This document shows, one piece after another, positions 19,477 to 29,165 of a stretch of DNA of 64,000 nucleotides (positions are counted from its first letter, which is position 1; every line of letters starts with the position of its first letter). The notes under the pieces are model-generated. The model had not been told where the DNA came from. It saw only the letters and a list, made by a program, of their open reading frames with translations, and made no database searches. Made by a program: the position numbers and the translations under genes. This stretch comes from Clostridium tagluense (lineage in GTDB: Bacteria > Bacillota > Clostridia > Clostridiales > Clostridiaceae): assembly GCF_003865095.1 (NCBI RefSeq), contig NZ_BHYK01000017.1, positions 45,844 to 109,843 on the forward strand, written 5' to 3'.

Positions 19477-21000
19477 ATGACAGTGATACAAATTAATGGA
19501 AATGATCTTACTTTAGAGCAAATAGTGAAGGTTGCAAGAAAAGGATACAGGGTGGAATTAACTAAAGAGGCAGAAGAAAGGGTTATTAAATCTAGAAATA
19601 TTGTAGATGAAATAGTAGATAACAATAAAGTTATTTATGGTATTACCACAGGGTTTGGTAAATTTAGTGATGTAACAATATCTGGAGAAGATTGCAAGAA
19701 ATTACAAAAGAATCTAATAATTTCTCATGCTTGTGGAACTGGAAAAAGTTTTTCAAATGAAATTGTAAAAACTATAATGTTACTCAGAGCAAACGCTCTT
19801 GCAAAAGGGTATTCTGGAATAAGACTAAGTACACTAAAAACATTAATAGAAATGATTAATAAAGGAATAAATCCAGTAATTCCTGAAAAGGGATCACTTG
19901 GAGCCTCAGGAGATTTAGCACCACTGTCTCATATGGTTTTGCCAATGCTTGGAGAAGGCTCTGCAGAATTTAATGGCGAAATTTTACCTGGAAAAATAGC
20001 AATGGAAAAGGCAGGCTTAGAAATAGTAGAGCTTACAGCTAAAGAAGGTTTGGCACTTATAAATGGAACACAAGTTATGACTGCAGTGGGAGCACTAGCT
20101 GTATATGATAGTATTAATTTATTGAAAATAAGTGACATTGCAGCGGCATTAAGTTTAGAAGCACTTAGAGGTATAAGAGATGCTTTTGATCCGAGGATAC
20201 ATATTTTAAGACCTCACAGAGGTCAAATGCAAACTGCTAAAAACATTTTAAACCTAACAGAGGGAAGTACATTTATAACTTCTCAAGGAGAGATAAGAGT
20301 ACAAGATGCTTACTCACTAAGATGTGTACCTCAGGTTCATGGTGCAAGCAAAGATGCATTAGAGTATATTAAAAGTAAGGTGGAAATTGAAATTAACTCT
20401 GTTACGGATAATCCAATAGTTACAGAAGAAGGGGATGTTATCTCTGGAGGTAATTTTCATGGACAACCTATGGCAATAAGTTTTGACTTTTTAGGAATAG
20501 CAATGGCTGAAATGGCTAGTATTTCAGAAAGAAGACTAGAGAGACTTATTAATTACCAACTAAATGATTTACCAGCTTTTTTAGTAAAAGAGGGCGGTTT
20601 AAATTCAGGATTTATGATAACTCAATATGCAGCGGCAGCCTTAGTGTCTGAAAATAAGATTTTAGCACATCCAGCATCTGTTGACTCTATTCCTTCATCA
20701 GCAAATCAAGAAGATCATGTAAGTATGGGAACTATAGCAGCTAGAAAAGGCAGAGATATTATTGAAAATGTTCAACGAGTTTTAGCAACTGAGATTTTGG
20801 CATCCTGCCAGGCTATAGACTTTAGAGAAGGCTATACTTTAGGGGTAGGTACAAAGGAAGCTTATAAAGTGGTTAGAGAAAAAGTACAGTTTATTGAAAG
20901 AGATGTGGTTATGTATATTGAACTCGACAAAGTTACTAATTTAATTGCAGATGGATCAATAGTGGAAAGCGTAGAACAAAAGGTAAAGGTAATAGTTTAA
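19477..21000 (+). CDS. hutH: histidine ammonia-lyase
   Basis: The 507-residue protein contains the MIO-forming triad Ala143-Ser144-Gly145 inside GSLGASGDLAPL and the YGITTGFG and QEDHVSMG signatures. It removes ammonia from L-histidine to give urocanate, the first step of histidine breakdown. GGAGGG precedes the ATG. It leads a same-strand cluster with ftcD, hutI and fchA. The length is normal. Confidence 0.96.
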   Translation: MTVIQINGNDLTLEQIVKVARKGYRVELTKEAEERVIKSRNIVDEIVDNNKVIYGITTGFGKFSDVTISGEDCKKLQKNLIISHACGTGKSFSNEIVKTIMLLRANALAKGYSGIRLSTLKTLIEMINKGINPVIPEKGSLGASGDLAPLSHMVLPMLGEGSAEFNGEILPGKIAMEKAGLEIVELTAKEGLALINGTQVMTAVGALAVYDSINLLKISDIAAALSLEALRGIRDAFDPRIHILRPHRGQMQTAKNILNLTEGSTFITSQGEIRVQDAYSLRCVPQVHGASKDALEYIKSKVEIEINSVTDNPIVTEEGDVISGGNFHGQPMAISFDFLGIAMAEMASISERRLERLINYQLNDLPAFLVKEGGLNSGFMITQYAAAALVSENKILAHPASVDSIPSSANQEDHVSMGTIAARKGRDIIENVQRVLATEILASCQAIDFREGYTLGVGTKEAYKVVREKVQFIERDVVMYIELDKVTNLIADGSIVESVEQKVKVIV

Positions 21001-21050
21001 ATTACAATAGCTAAATTATAATAAAAAATAAACTTTAGGGGGAAAATAAA

Positions 21051-21947
21051 ATGGCAAGAATAGTTGAATGTATACCTAATTTTAGTGAAGGAAGAAATAA
21101 AGTAGTAATTGAAAAAATAGTTGATGCAGTTAGAAACGCGGAAGGAATAAAGCTACTGGATTATTCATCAGATAGTGATCATAATAGAACTGTTGTTACT
21201 TTCTTTGGAACACCAGAAAGAGTAGAACAAGTTATTTTAGACATGGCAGCAAAAGTTTATGAAAATATTGATATGACCCTTCAACAAGGTGCACATCCTA
21301 GAATGGGAGCACTAGACGTAGTTCCTTTTGTACCAATTAGTGAGGTAACTATGGACGAATGTGTTGCACTAGCTAAGAGAGTGGGTAATGAAATAGCTAG
21401 TAAATTTGATGTGCCAGTATATCTATATGAAAAGGCAGCATCAGCACCTCATAGAGAAAATTTAGCTGTAGTTAGAAAAGGACAATATGAAGGATTTTTC
21501 GAAAAAATCAAAGAAGATAAATGGGCACCTGATTACGGAAAAGCTGAAGTCAATGTAAAGGGTGGTTGCGTTGCAATTGGAGCAAGAGTACCACTAGTAG
21601 CTTTTAATGTAAATTTAGGTACTGATAACATTGAAATTGCTGATAAAATTGCTAAAACTGTTAGAAACCTTGGTGGAGGTTTAAGATTTGTAAAAGCTAT
21701 GGGCGTAAAACTTGAGGATAGAAACGTAGCTCAAGTATCTATGAATTTAGTTAATTATGAAAAAACAGCAGTTTATAGAGCTTTTGAAATGGTTAAGATG
21801 GAAGCAAAACGTTATGGTGTTCCTGTAATCGGAAGTGAAGTTATTGGACTAGTACCAATGGAAGCACTAATTCAATGCGCAGAATACTATTTACAAATAG
21901 AAAATTTTTCAATGGATCAAATTTTAGAAAAGAGAATTTGGGAATAA
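21051..21947 (+). CDS. ftcD: glutamate formimidoyltransferase
   Basis: The 298-residue protein matches the formiminotransferase half of bifunctional FTCD: ECIPNFSEGRN at the start, DHNRTVVTFFG, and GAHPRMGALDVVPFVPI. It moves the formimino group from N-formimino-L-glutamate to tetrahydrofolate. The cyclodeaminase partner is a separate gene, at 23400-24035. An AGGGGGA site precedes the ATG. Confidence 0.95.
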   Translation: MARIVECIPNFSEGRNKVVIEKIVDAVRNAEGIKLLDYSSDSDHNRTVVTFFGTPERVEQVILDMAAKVYENIDMTLQQGAHPRMGALDVVPFVPISEVTMDECVALAKRVGNEIASKFDVPVYLYEKAASAPHRENLAVVRKGQYEGFFEKIKEDKWAPDYGKAEVNVKGGCVAIGARVPLVAFNVNLGTDNIEIADKIAKTVRNLGGGLRFVKAMGVKLEDRNVAQVSMNLVNYEKTAVYRAFEMVKMEAKRYGVPVIGSEVIGLVPMEALIQCAEYYLQIENFSMDQILEKRIWE

Positions 21948-21965
21948 AATTTGAAATTTACTACA

Positions 21966-22000
21966 TATAAACTGTAATAGCATGGTTATTACAGTTTATA
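21966..22000. other. perfect 14-bp intercistronic hairpin before hutI
   Basis: Bases 21966-21979 pair perfectly with 21987-22000 around a seven-base loop. There is no T-tract, and the hutI ribosome site starts only about 7 bases later. It could stabilise the upstream mRNA end, act as a processing site or modulate hutI translation. Confidence 0.6.
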
Positions 22001-22019
22001 TAAAATGGAGGAAAGTATA

Positions 22020-23264
22020 TTGGATATTATAATAAAAAATATTGGATGCCTAGTTACTTGCGAAGGAAGCTATAGAAAAAAACGTGAAGAATTTAAAGAT
22101 GCTAAAATTAAAAAAAATGGCTATTTAGTCATTGAAAATGACAAAATAAAAGCTGTAGGAGAAGGAGATGGATACAAAGAATATCTAACTAGTGAGTGCA
22201 CAGTTATTGATGGAGAAGGGAAAACTGTTACACCTGGGCTTATAGATCCACATACCCATGTTGTATATGCTGGTTCAAGGGAAAATGAATTGCCATTAAA
22301 GCTAAATAAAGTTGGATATATTGAAATATTGAATAGTGGTGGGGGAATACTAAGTACCGTTGAAAACACTAGAAATATTAAAATAGATCAACTTGTAGAA
22401 GAAAGTAGAAAAAGGCTTGATATAATGCTTAAGCATGGTACTACTACTGTTGAAAGCAAATCAGGATATGGTCTTGATTTACAAACAGAGGTTAAAATTT
22501 TAGAGGTAAACAAAATTTTAAATGAAACTCATCCTATAGATGTAGTATCTACATTTATGGCAGCACATGCGTTGCCAAAGGAATACAAAAGCGATAGAGA
22601 AGCCTATATTGGAGAAATAATTAATAATATGATTCCATATGTAAGCGAAAATAAACTTGCAGAGTTTATTGATTGTTTTTGTGAGAAAGGCGTATTTTCA
22701 GTAGAAGAATGCAGACGGATTTTAACAGCTGGGAAAAAATTTGGGTTAAACATAAAAATCCATGCAGATGAAGTTGAAACAGTAAAAGCTGCAGAACTTG
22801 CAGGGGAACTAAAAGCTACATCAGCAGAGCATTTAGTTGCAGCTTCAGACGAAGGCATAAAAGCGTTAGCAGAAAATGATGTGGTGGCTGTACTATTACC
22901 ATCGACTTCCTTCTATTTAATGTTAAATCATTTTGCTAGAGCTAGAAAAATGATAGAAGAAGGGGTGGCTGTATCCCTAGCTACAGATTGTAATCCTGGC
23001 ACCTCGCCTACAGAATCATTACAGACAGTGATGACTTTTGCTTGCTTTGGAATGAAACTGTTCCCAGAAGAGATTATCAATGCAATGACAATAAATGCGG
23101 CTTGTGCCATTAATCGCGAAAGTGAAATTGGAAGCATTGAAGTAGGTAAAAAAGCTGATATCGCTATATTTAATAGTAAAAACTTAAATTATCTAATATA
23201 TCATTTTGGTGCCAATGCTATCGATACAGTAATAAAAAACGGGAAAATTGTTGTAAAAAATTAA
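22020..23264 (+). CDS. hutI: imidazolonepropionase
   Basis: The 414-residue amidohydrolase shows TPGLIDPHTHVVYAGSRENE (metal-binding HxH), KSGYGLD, KIHADEV and ATDCNPGTSP. It opens 4-imidazolone-5-propionate to N-formimino-L-glutamate. The start is taken as TTG at 22020, because GGAGGAAAG lies 6 to 14 bases before it. The ATG at 22005 overlaps that ribosome site and has none of its own. Urocanase, which makes its substrate, is not in the window. Confidence 0.93.
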   Translation: MDIIIKNIGCLVTCEGSYRKKREEFKDAKIKKNGYLVIENDKIKAVGEGDGYKEYLTSECTVIDGEGKTVTPGLIDPHTHVVYAGSRENELPLKLNKVGYIEILNSGGGILSTVENTRNIKIDQLVEESRKRLDIMLKHGTTTVESKSGYGLDLQTEVKILEVNKILNETHPIDVVSTFMAAHALPKEYKSDREAYIGEIINNMIPYVSENKLAEFIDCFCEKGVFSVEECRRILTAGKKFGLNIKIHADEVETVKAAELAGELKATSAEHLVAASDEGIKALAENDVVAVLLPSTSFYLMLNHFARARKMIEEGVAVSLATDCNPGTSPTESLQTVMTFACFGMKLFPEEIINAMTINAACAINRESEIGSIEVGKKADIAIFNSKNLNYLIYHFGANAIDTVIKNGKIVVKN

Positions 23265-23399
23265 ATAATATTAATCATGCATTGACAATGGGTAACTAAT
23301 GATTAATAATGTAATAGGCATTATTAACACCTTGAAAAAATATCCAATTCCTATAATATACACTTTATATATTTGTGTTTTGAGAAAGGAGAATATAAA

Positions 23400-24035
23400 A
23401 TGTTAGATGAAAAAACTGTAAGAGAATTTATTAATGAGTTAGGTTCAAATTCACCTGCGCCAGGAGGTGGAAGTGTTGCAGCCCTTGGAGCATCGCTGGC
23501 CAGTGCTTTAGGTGCTATGGTGTTTAATTTAACTGTAGGTAAGAAGGCATACAATGAATATAGCGATGAAGATAAAATGCTTGTTGACAAATACCTCGAG
23601 GAATGCCTTAAACATAAGGACAAATTTTTAGATCTAATGAACAAAGATACAGAGGTTTTTTTAATTCTCATGTCAGCTTTTAAACTTCCAAAGGAAAGTG
23701 CGGACGAAAAGAAAATAAGAAGCGCTAAAATCCAAGAAGGATATCAAAAAGCATTAGAAATCCCACTAAGTGTTGCAGAAGAATCATACAAAATATATGA
23801 GTATGTTAAAATAGCAGCCAGGTTAGGTAACAAAAATGCAATTTCAGATGCTGGCGTGTCAGCTTTAATGCTTCAAGCATCCATTGAAAGTGCAATTTTA
23901 AATGTTAAAATAAATCTTTCTAGTATAAAAGATGAAACTTATAAACAAGAGATTACTGAAAGATGCAATGAATTAGTAAAACAAGGAAGAACAAAACGTG
24001 ACGAAATACTATCTGTTGTAGATGAAAGCATGTAA
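23400..24035 (+). CDS. fchA: formiminotetrahydrofolate cyclodeaminase
   Basis: The 211-residue helical protein starts with the conserved FINELGSNSPAPGGGSVAAL region of the cyclodeaminase family. It converts 5-formimino-tetrahydrofolate to 5,10-methenyl-tetrahydrofolate and ammonia. ATG 23400 is chosen because AAGGAGA lies 7 to 13 bases upstream. It completes the one-carbon branch of histidine breakdown begun by ftcD. Confidence 0.93.
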   Translation: MLDEKTVREFINELGSNSPAPGGGSVAALGASLASALGAMVFNLTVGKKAYNEYSDEDKMLVDKYLEECLKHKDKFLDLMNKDTEVFLILMSAFKLPKESADEKKIRSAKIQEGYQKALEIPLSVAEESYKIYEYVKIAARLGNKNAISDAGVSALMLQASIESAILNVKINLSSIKDETYKQEITERCNELVKQGRTKRDEILSVVDESM

Positions 24036-24069
24036 TATTTTTAAAAAATACTATTTTTGGGAGTTTTGA

Positions 24070-25230
24070 ATGAAATATAAGACCAAGACAAAAAAAGCAA
24101 TTGGACTAGAAGGATTTTTATGTTTATTTTTATTTATATTATTTTTTATGTTAATAGGTAAAAAAATGGGAACTGCAAATATGTTTAGTACTTTAATGAA
24201 TACAGCTTACGATTTACTCATTAAAGTAGTATTTTACATAATGGCAATTGCTGTTGTAGCAGGAGCTATTGCCTCAATGCTTTCAGAGTTTGGGGTAATA
24301 GCAATTATTAATAAGGTATTATCCCCATTGATGAAGCCTCTTTATGATTTGCCAGGAGCCGCAGCCCTTGGTATTATTACAACTTATTTATCTGATAATC
24401 CAGCAATTATAACTTTAGCTCAGGATAAAGGGTTTAGAAGGTATTTTAAAAAGTATCAACTTCCAGCACTAACAAATTTAGGTACATCATTTGGGATGGG
24501 CCTTATTGTTACTACATTTATGATAGGTCAAAAATCCACCATAGGTGAAAGTTTTATTGCACCTGCTATAATTGGAAATATTGCTGCGGTTATAGGAAGT
24601 ATAGTTAGTGTAAGATTTATGATTGGGCATACTAAAAAGGTTTATGGGAAAGAAGAAATGTGCACGTTGGAGGGCACAGTAGATTTTGATATGTTAACTC
24701 ACAGAGAGGTTAGAGAAGGTAGTGTAACCGCAAGACTTCTTGAGGCTTTACTAGAAGGTGGAAAATCAGGAGTTGAAATGGGACTAGCTATAATACCGGG
24801 CGTTTTAATAATTTGTACAACCGTTCTTATGTTAACAAATGGAACCTCTGATACAGGTTTATATACTGGAGCAGCGAATGAAGGTGTTAAAGTATTACCT
24901 TGGATAGGTGAAAAGGTCTCTTTTATACTTAAACCACTGTTTGGATTTGAACATGCAGAAGCTATTGCTTTCCCAATTACATCACTAGGTGCTGTAGGAG
25001 CTGCTATCAGCTTAGTGCCAGATTTATTAAAGCAAAAGCTTATAGGCGGAAATGAAATTGCTGTATTTACAGCTATGGGAATGTGTTGGAGTGGTTACCT
25101 AAGCACACATGTAGCAATGATGGATAGCTTAAAGTGTAGAAAGCTTACCGGGAAGGCAATCTTAAGTCATACTATAGGTGGACTTGTGGCGGGAATTTCT
25201 GCCCATTTAATGTATGTGATATTTTTATAA
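24070..25230 (+). CDS. YjiH family membrane protein (Gate/nucleoside-recognition domains)
   Basis: The 386-residue protein has about nine membrane segments and two Gate-type regions, with LSDNPAIITLAQDKGF and a second-half FGFEHAEAIAFPITSLGAVGA. It belongs to the YjiH family of putative transporters. Its place at the end of the hut cluster, with a terminator after it, suggests uptake of histidine or export of a breakdown product. That role is inferred from position only. Confidence 0.8.
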   Translation: MKYKTKTKKAIGLEGFLCLFLFILFFMLIGKKMGTANMFSTLMNTAYDLLIKVVFYIMAIAVVAGAIASMLSEFGVIAIINKVLSPLMKPLYDLPGAAALGIITTYLSDNPAIITLAQDKGFRRYFKKYQLPALTNLGTSFGMGLIVTTFMIGQKSTIGESFIAPAIIGNIAAVIGSIVSVRFMIGHTKKVYGKEEMCTLEGTVDFDMLTHREVREGSVTARLLEALLEGGKSGVEMGLAIIPGVLIICTTVLMLTNGTSDTGLYTGAANEGVKVLPWIGEKVSFILKPLFGFEHAEAIAFPITSLGAVGAAISLVPDLLKQKLIGGNEIAVFTAMGMCWSGYLSTHVAMMDSLKCRKLTGKAILSHTIGGLVAGISAHLMYVIFL

Positions 25231-25265
25231 AATAAGAAGCATAGATAATTAATGGTAAATATAAT

Positions 25266-25313
25266 GAACTGTGAATTCTCAGCGTAAAAAAACTGTGAGT
25301 TCACAGTTTTTTT
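25266..25313 (+). terminator. rho-independent terminator of the hut cluster
   Basis: AACTGTGAATTCTCAG pairs with CTGTGAGTTCACAGTT with one mismatch and is followed by seven T residues. It closes the hut operon after the permease gene. Confidence 0.85.
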
Positions 25314-25457
25314 ATGACATTTCAGAAGGAAGATATTATTTACTGTTAAGCATATGAAAATAAATTAAGGGATATACAGTTCACCATAGTGTGCATTTAT
25401 GATATACTTTAAAAGAATTTTAATATACTTTCAAGGCAGATAGATGGGGGATAATAA

Positions 25458-27215
25458 ATGCTAGATTTGTTTCAACAGAAAATATGTGAACTATATAATA
25501 TTATTTTAAGTCCAATAGATGATATGTTTAAAATAACTGCGTTAGAAAACTATAAAAGGGAAATAGAATTTTCACATCAGAAAAGCTTTGGCAGTGCTTA
25601 TTATGAGTTTATTAAAAACAATAAAGAAAAAGGCACAGTGTACACTCCAGAACCCATATCTTCTTATATGATAGAAAACACCATAAAAGCGGGGCAGATA
25701 GTAGAGAACCCCTATATAAAGATTGTGGACCCTTCTTGTGGCACAGGAAATATATTAATTTGTTGTTTTAAACTTCTTAGAAATTTATATGTGGATAATT
25801 TAAATATAATTAATGAAAAAAACGGATTGGATTTAAAGTTAGAAAGTCTTGATGAGCATATAATAACACATAATTTATATGGGTTTGATATTGATGATAT
25901 AGCTACAAAAATTCTTATTATAGATTTATATGATTTAAGTAAGGGTAGCATATGCAATCATATTTTTAATATGGATTTTTTATTATATGAAAGTGAACAT
26001 AAATATGACATTTTCATAGGCAATCCACCTTATGTGGGTAAAAAATCTATAGATAAGGTATACGCAGACCATTTGAAAGTTAGATACAGTGAAGTGTATA
26101 GTGATAAAGGGGATCTATCCTATTGTTTTTTCAAAAAAGCATTAGAAGACCTTGAAAATGGAGGAAAGCTCACTTTTATTACTTCTAGGTACTTTTTAGA
26201 ATCACCTAGTGGAGAGGATTTAAGGAAGGTATTAAAAGAATTATGCACAATAGACAAAATTATTGATTTTTATGGCATAAGGCCATTTAAAAATATAGGA
26301 ATAGACCCTGTGATTTTATTTATAACAAATTATCAAAATGAGGATAATGAAATTCAAATCATCAAACCAATATCCGTAAAAAGTAAAAATAAAAATGAAT
26401 TTTACAATAGTATATTTCTGAAAAATGGAAATAATAAATATAATAGTTTTATCCTTAATAAAAACAAATTAAATAACAAGGGCTGGATTTTAATAGATGA
26501 GACGCAGAGAAATATAATAAATAAAATAGAACAAAAGTGTTTTACACATCTAAGTAATATATGTAATAGTTATCAAGGTGTAATAACGGGTTGTGACAAA
26601 GCTTTTGTGGTAAGTAATGATACTTACCTAAATGAGAATATTGAAGTAAATTTAATAAAACCTTGGATTAAGAGCAGTTACATAGAAAAAAATTCCGTTT
26701 TAAGAAGAGATAGTTACATAATATATTCAGATTTAATTAATAATCCAGATGAGTATCCAAGGGCCATAGCTCATATTGAAAAAAATGTGGAAAAACTATT
26801 AAAAAGAAGAGAATGCGAAAGAGGTATTAGGAAATGGTACGAACTTCAATGGGGTAGAGATCAAAATATATTTGAATCAGAAAAGATAATTTTCCCTTTT
26901 AAAGCAAGTAGTAATAGATTTGCCCTTGACAAGGGAAGTTATTTTAGTGCGGATGTATATGCATTGATATTAAAAGAAAATGTACCTTTTGCTTATGATT
27001 TTTTATTATATTTATTAAATAGTAAAATCTATGAATTTTACTTTAAGACCTTTGCAAAAAAACTCGGTGATGATGCTTACGAGTACTATCCAAATAATTT
27101 AATGAAATTATGTATACCAGTTACCATAGATTTTGTAGGTAAAGACGAGAATTATTTATATGATTATTTTGGCTTTAGTGAAGAAGAGAAAAAGATTATA
27201 CAACGTGGAGTATAA
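25458..27215 (+). CDS. orphan N6-adenine DNA methyltransferase, CamA-like
   Basis: The 585-residue protein has methyltransferase motif I (Asp91-Pro-Ser-Cys-Gly-Thr-Gly97) and the catalytic NPPY motif (residues 189-192), so it is a gamma-class N6-adenine methylase. A C-terminal target-recognition half is present. From memory it matches C. difficile CamA closely in several stretches, such as KYSEVYxDKxDL-type YSEVYSDKGDL, GVITGCDKAF, RKWYELQWGR and FSADVYA. No restriction gene is adjacent. It stands alone between two terminators, directly upstream of the spoIIA operon. CamA methylates CAAAAA sites and affects sporulation; the same target here is inference. Confidence 0.85.
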   Translation: MLDLFQQKICELYNIILSPIDDMFKITALENYKREIEFSHQKSFGSAYYEFIKNNKEKGTVYTPEPISSYMIENTIKAGQIVENPYIKIVDPSCGTGNILICCFKLLRNLYVDNLNIINEKNGLDLKLESLDEHIITHNLYGFDIDDIATKILIIDLYDLSKGSICNHIFNMDFLLYESEHKYDIFIGNPPYVGKKSIDKVYADHLKVRYSEVYSDKGDLSYCFFKKALEDLENGGKLTFITSRYFLESPSGEDLRKVLKELCTIDKIIDFYGIRPFKNIGIDPVILFITNYQNEDNEIQIIKPISVKSKNKNEFYNSIFLKNGNNKYNSFILNKNKLNNKGWILIDETQRNIINKIEQKCFTHLSNICNSYQGVITGCDKAFVVSNDTYLNENIEVNLIKPWIKSSYIEKNSVLRRDSYIIYSDLINNPDEYPRAIAHIEKNVEKLLKRRECERGIRKWYELQWGRDQNIFESEKIIFPFKASSNRFALDKGSYFSADVYALILKENVPFAYDFLLYLLNSKIYEFYFKTFAKKLGDDAYEYYPNNLMKLCIPVTIDFVGKDENYLYDYFGFSEEEKKIIQRGV

Positions 27216-27231
27216 TCTTTTTCTCTTTTAT
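27185..27231 (+). terminator. terminator overlapping the methyltransferase stop codon
   Basis: A perfect 18-bp stem (27185-27202 with 27211-27228, eight-base loop) is followed by a T-rich run. The stop codon at 27213-27215 lies inside the 3' arm. It separates the methyltransferase from the spoIIA operon. Confidence 0.85.
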
Positions 27232-27338
27232 TTTATTCAATAATCATCTGCGATGCTACAACATTATTATCATATAATGTATTAAATGAATGCAAATGGG
27301 TATAATATAAAAAAAGTTTAAAAATTATAAAAAAAAGA

Positions 27339-27363
27339 AGGAAAATTATGTAATTGGTAGAAT
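27339..27363 (+). promoter_or_regulatory. candidate sigma-H promoter of the spoIIA operon
   Basis: AGGAAAA at 27339-27345 and AGAAT at 27359-27363 match the sigma-H -35 (AGGAwww) and -10 (RGAAT) patterns, with a spacer of 13 bases. The spoIIA operon of Bacillus is known to be sigma-H and Spo0A dependent. No clear Spo0A box was seen nearby. Confidence 0.5.
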
Positions 27364-27436
27364 ATATAAGAAAGGTATGATATTTATACAAAACTAAAAA
27401 AATATTCTAATTTAGAATGATTCAAGGGGGAAGAAT

Positions 27437-27772
27437 ATGCATTTAAATTTTGAAAATAATGGAGATAAATTAATTGTTTACATGTCGGGAGAATTAGACC
27501 ATCATAGTGCTGAAGAAGTAAGGAATATGATAGACGATCGCTTAGACCGAAATAGCTATAACAAATTAATTATGGATTTTGAGGGAGTGTCCTTTATGGA
27601 TAGTTCCGGTATCGGAGTGGTTATTGGAAGATACAAAAAGTTACATATGAGAAGTGGGAAAGTATGTGTAACAAACATTAAATCTTCAGTAAAAAGAGTG
27701 TTTGAGTTGTCCGGAATGTTTAAAATCATCATGCTATATGATGATGTTGAACAAGCTGTAAACAATATTTAG
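27437..27772 (+). CDS. spoIIAA: anti-sigma F factor antagonist SpoIIAA
   Basis: The 111-residue STAS protein carries the phosphorylation site in FMDSSGIGV; by alignment the modified serine is Ser57. Dephosphorylated SpoIIAA binds SpoIIAB and frees sigma-F in the forespore. GGGGG precedes the ATG. It is followed after 13 bases by spoIIAB, then sigF, the usual operon order. Confidence 0.96.
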   Translation: MHLNFENNGDKLIVYMSGELDHHSAEEVRNMIDDRLDRNSYNKLIMDFEGVSFMDSSGIGVVIGRYKKLHMRSGKVCVTNIKSSVKRVFELSGMFKIIMLYDDVEQAVNNI

Positions 27773-27785
27773 TGGGGGGATTAAT

Positions 27786-28214
27786 ATGGGTCACAATAGA
27801 ATTAAAATCGAATTTTTAAGTAAATCCCAGAATGAAGGTTTTGCAAGAGTAGCAGTAGCAGCATTTGCGGCGCAATTAGATCCAACAATTGAAGAAATTA
27901 GCGATGTCAAAACTGCTGTATCTGAAGCAGTTACCAATGCTATTATCCATGGATATGATAGCGAAGAAGAAATGATTACAATAGAAGCTATTATTAATGA
28001 AAATGAATTAACAGTGATAATCAGCGACCTGGGAAAAGGAATTGACGATCTAAAGATTGCTATGCAACCATTATATACTTCCCGTCCAGACTTAGAGAGG
28101 TCAGGTATGGGTTTTACTGTAATGGAAACTTTTATGGACAGCTTAGAAGTAAAGTCTGATAAAGGTAGGGGAACAAGTATAATAATGAAAAAAATATTTA
28201 ATCCTTTATGTTAG
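27786..28214 (+). CDS. spoIIAB: anti-sigma F factor and serine kinase SpoIIAB
   Basis: The 142-residue GHKL-type ATPase shows the N-box segment [13 protein letters not shown] and the G1 region DLGKGIDDL. It binds sigma-F to keep it inactive and phosphorylates SpoIIAA. Length and order match the conserved spoIIA operon. The gap to sigF is 10 bases. Confidence 0.96.
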   Translation: MGHNRIKIEFLSKSQNEGFARVAVAAFAAQLDPTIEEISDVKTAVSEAVTNAIIHGYDSEEEMITIEAIINENELTVIISDLGKGIDDLKIAMQPLYTSRPDLERSGMGFTVMETFMDSLEVKSDKGRGTSIIMKKIFNPLC

Positions 28215-28224
28215 GTGGAATATT

Positions 28225-28980
28225 ATGGATCAAAAAATAGTTAAAAAAAATAATTATAATTATGAAGACAATATGCAACTCATTCAATTAGCTAGAAGTG
28301 GAGAACCAGGTGCATTAGATAAACTAGTAGAGATGAATTTACCATTGGTTTCATCAATTAGTAAAAAATTTCTTAATAGAGGATACGAGTATGATGATAT
28401 ATTCCAAATTGGATGCATTGGTCTAGTAAAAGCAATTAACAATTTTGACACTAAGTATAATGTGAAATTTTCTACCTATGCAGTACCAATGATAATGGGA
28501 GAAATCAAAAGATTTCTTAGGGACGATGGAATTATAAAAGTAAGCAGAAGTGTTAAAAATACTGCAAGGAAATTACATTATGATAAAGAGACACTAACAA
28601 AAGAATTAGGTAGAGATCCTACTATTGAAGAATTGTCAGTTTTTTCTGACATAGAAAAAGAAGATATAGTATATGCACTAGAGTCTGCGAGTAACATGCA
28701 GTATTTATTTGATACAATACACCAAGATGATGGAGCGCCAGTACTGCTGATAGATAAATTAAGTGAAAAATATGAAGAAGATAATGAGGTTTTAGATAAA
28801 ATTGCACTTAAAGAAGCACTTAGAAAACTGGACGCAAAATCAAGGCAAATAATTATGCTTAGGTATTTTAAAGATAATACTCAAATTCAGGTAGCTAAAA
28901 TGATGGGCATCAGCCAAGTACAAGTATCAAGAATAGAAAAGAAAGTATTGAAAATAATGAAGGAAAAATTGAGTGGTTAA
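28225..28980 (+). CDS. sigF: RNA polymerase sporulation sigma factor SigF
   Basis: The 251-residue protein has sigma-70 region 2 (YDDIFQIGCIGLVKAINNFD), region 3 and a C-terminal region 4 helix-turn-helix (QVAKMMGISQVQVSRIEKK). It is the first compartment-specific sigma factor, active in the forespore. As third gene of the spoIIA operon it is held by SpoIIAB. A strong terminator follows directly. Confidence 0.96.
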   Translation: MDQKIVKKNNYNYEDNMQLIQLARSGEPGALDKLVEMNLPLVSSISKKFLNRGYEYDDIFQIGCIGLVKAINNFDTKYNVKFSTYAVPMIMGEIKRFLRDDGIIKVSRSVKNTARKLHYDKETLTKELGRDPTIEELSVFSDIEKEDIVYALESASNMQYLFDTIHQDDGAPVLLIDKLSEKYEEDNEVLDKIALKEALRKLDAKSRQIIMLRYFKDNTQIQVAKMMGISQVQVSRIEKKVLKIMKEKLSG

Positions 28981-28987
28981 GATGAAA

Positions 28988-29054
28988 TATAGATAAACAA
29001 TTTCAATGTTTTATTTTGAAATTGTTTATCTATAAATGATTCTTATTTTTTTTG
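28988..29054 (+). terminator. terminator of the spoIIA operon
   Basis: A perfect 19-bp stem (28988-29006 with 29016-29034, nine-base loop) is followed 10 bases later by a run of eight T residues. It separates sigF from spoVAC. Confidence 0.85.
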
Positions 29055-29165
29055 ACTAAAAATCATATAATTGCAAATAATAACTTAGTGATAAACGATA
29101 TTCTAAAAACATAATTCAGTATAATTAATAATGTCCATTTTAGAGAAGGACAAGGAGGATATTTC

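Noticed and set aside
25458..27215. Type IIG restriction-modification enzyme
   Set aside because: No nuclease motif is seen before the methylase domain, and the match to CamA is better.
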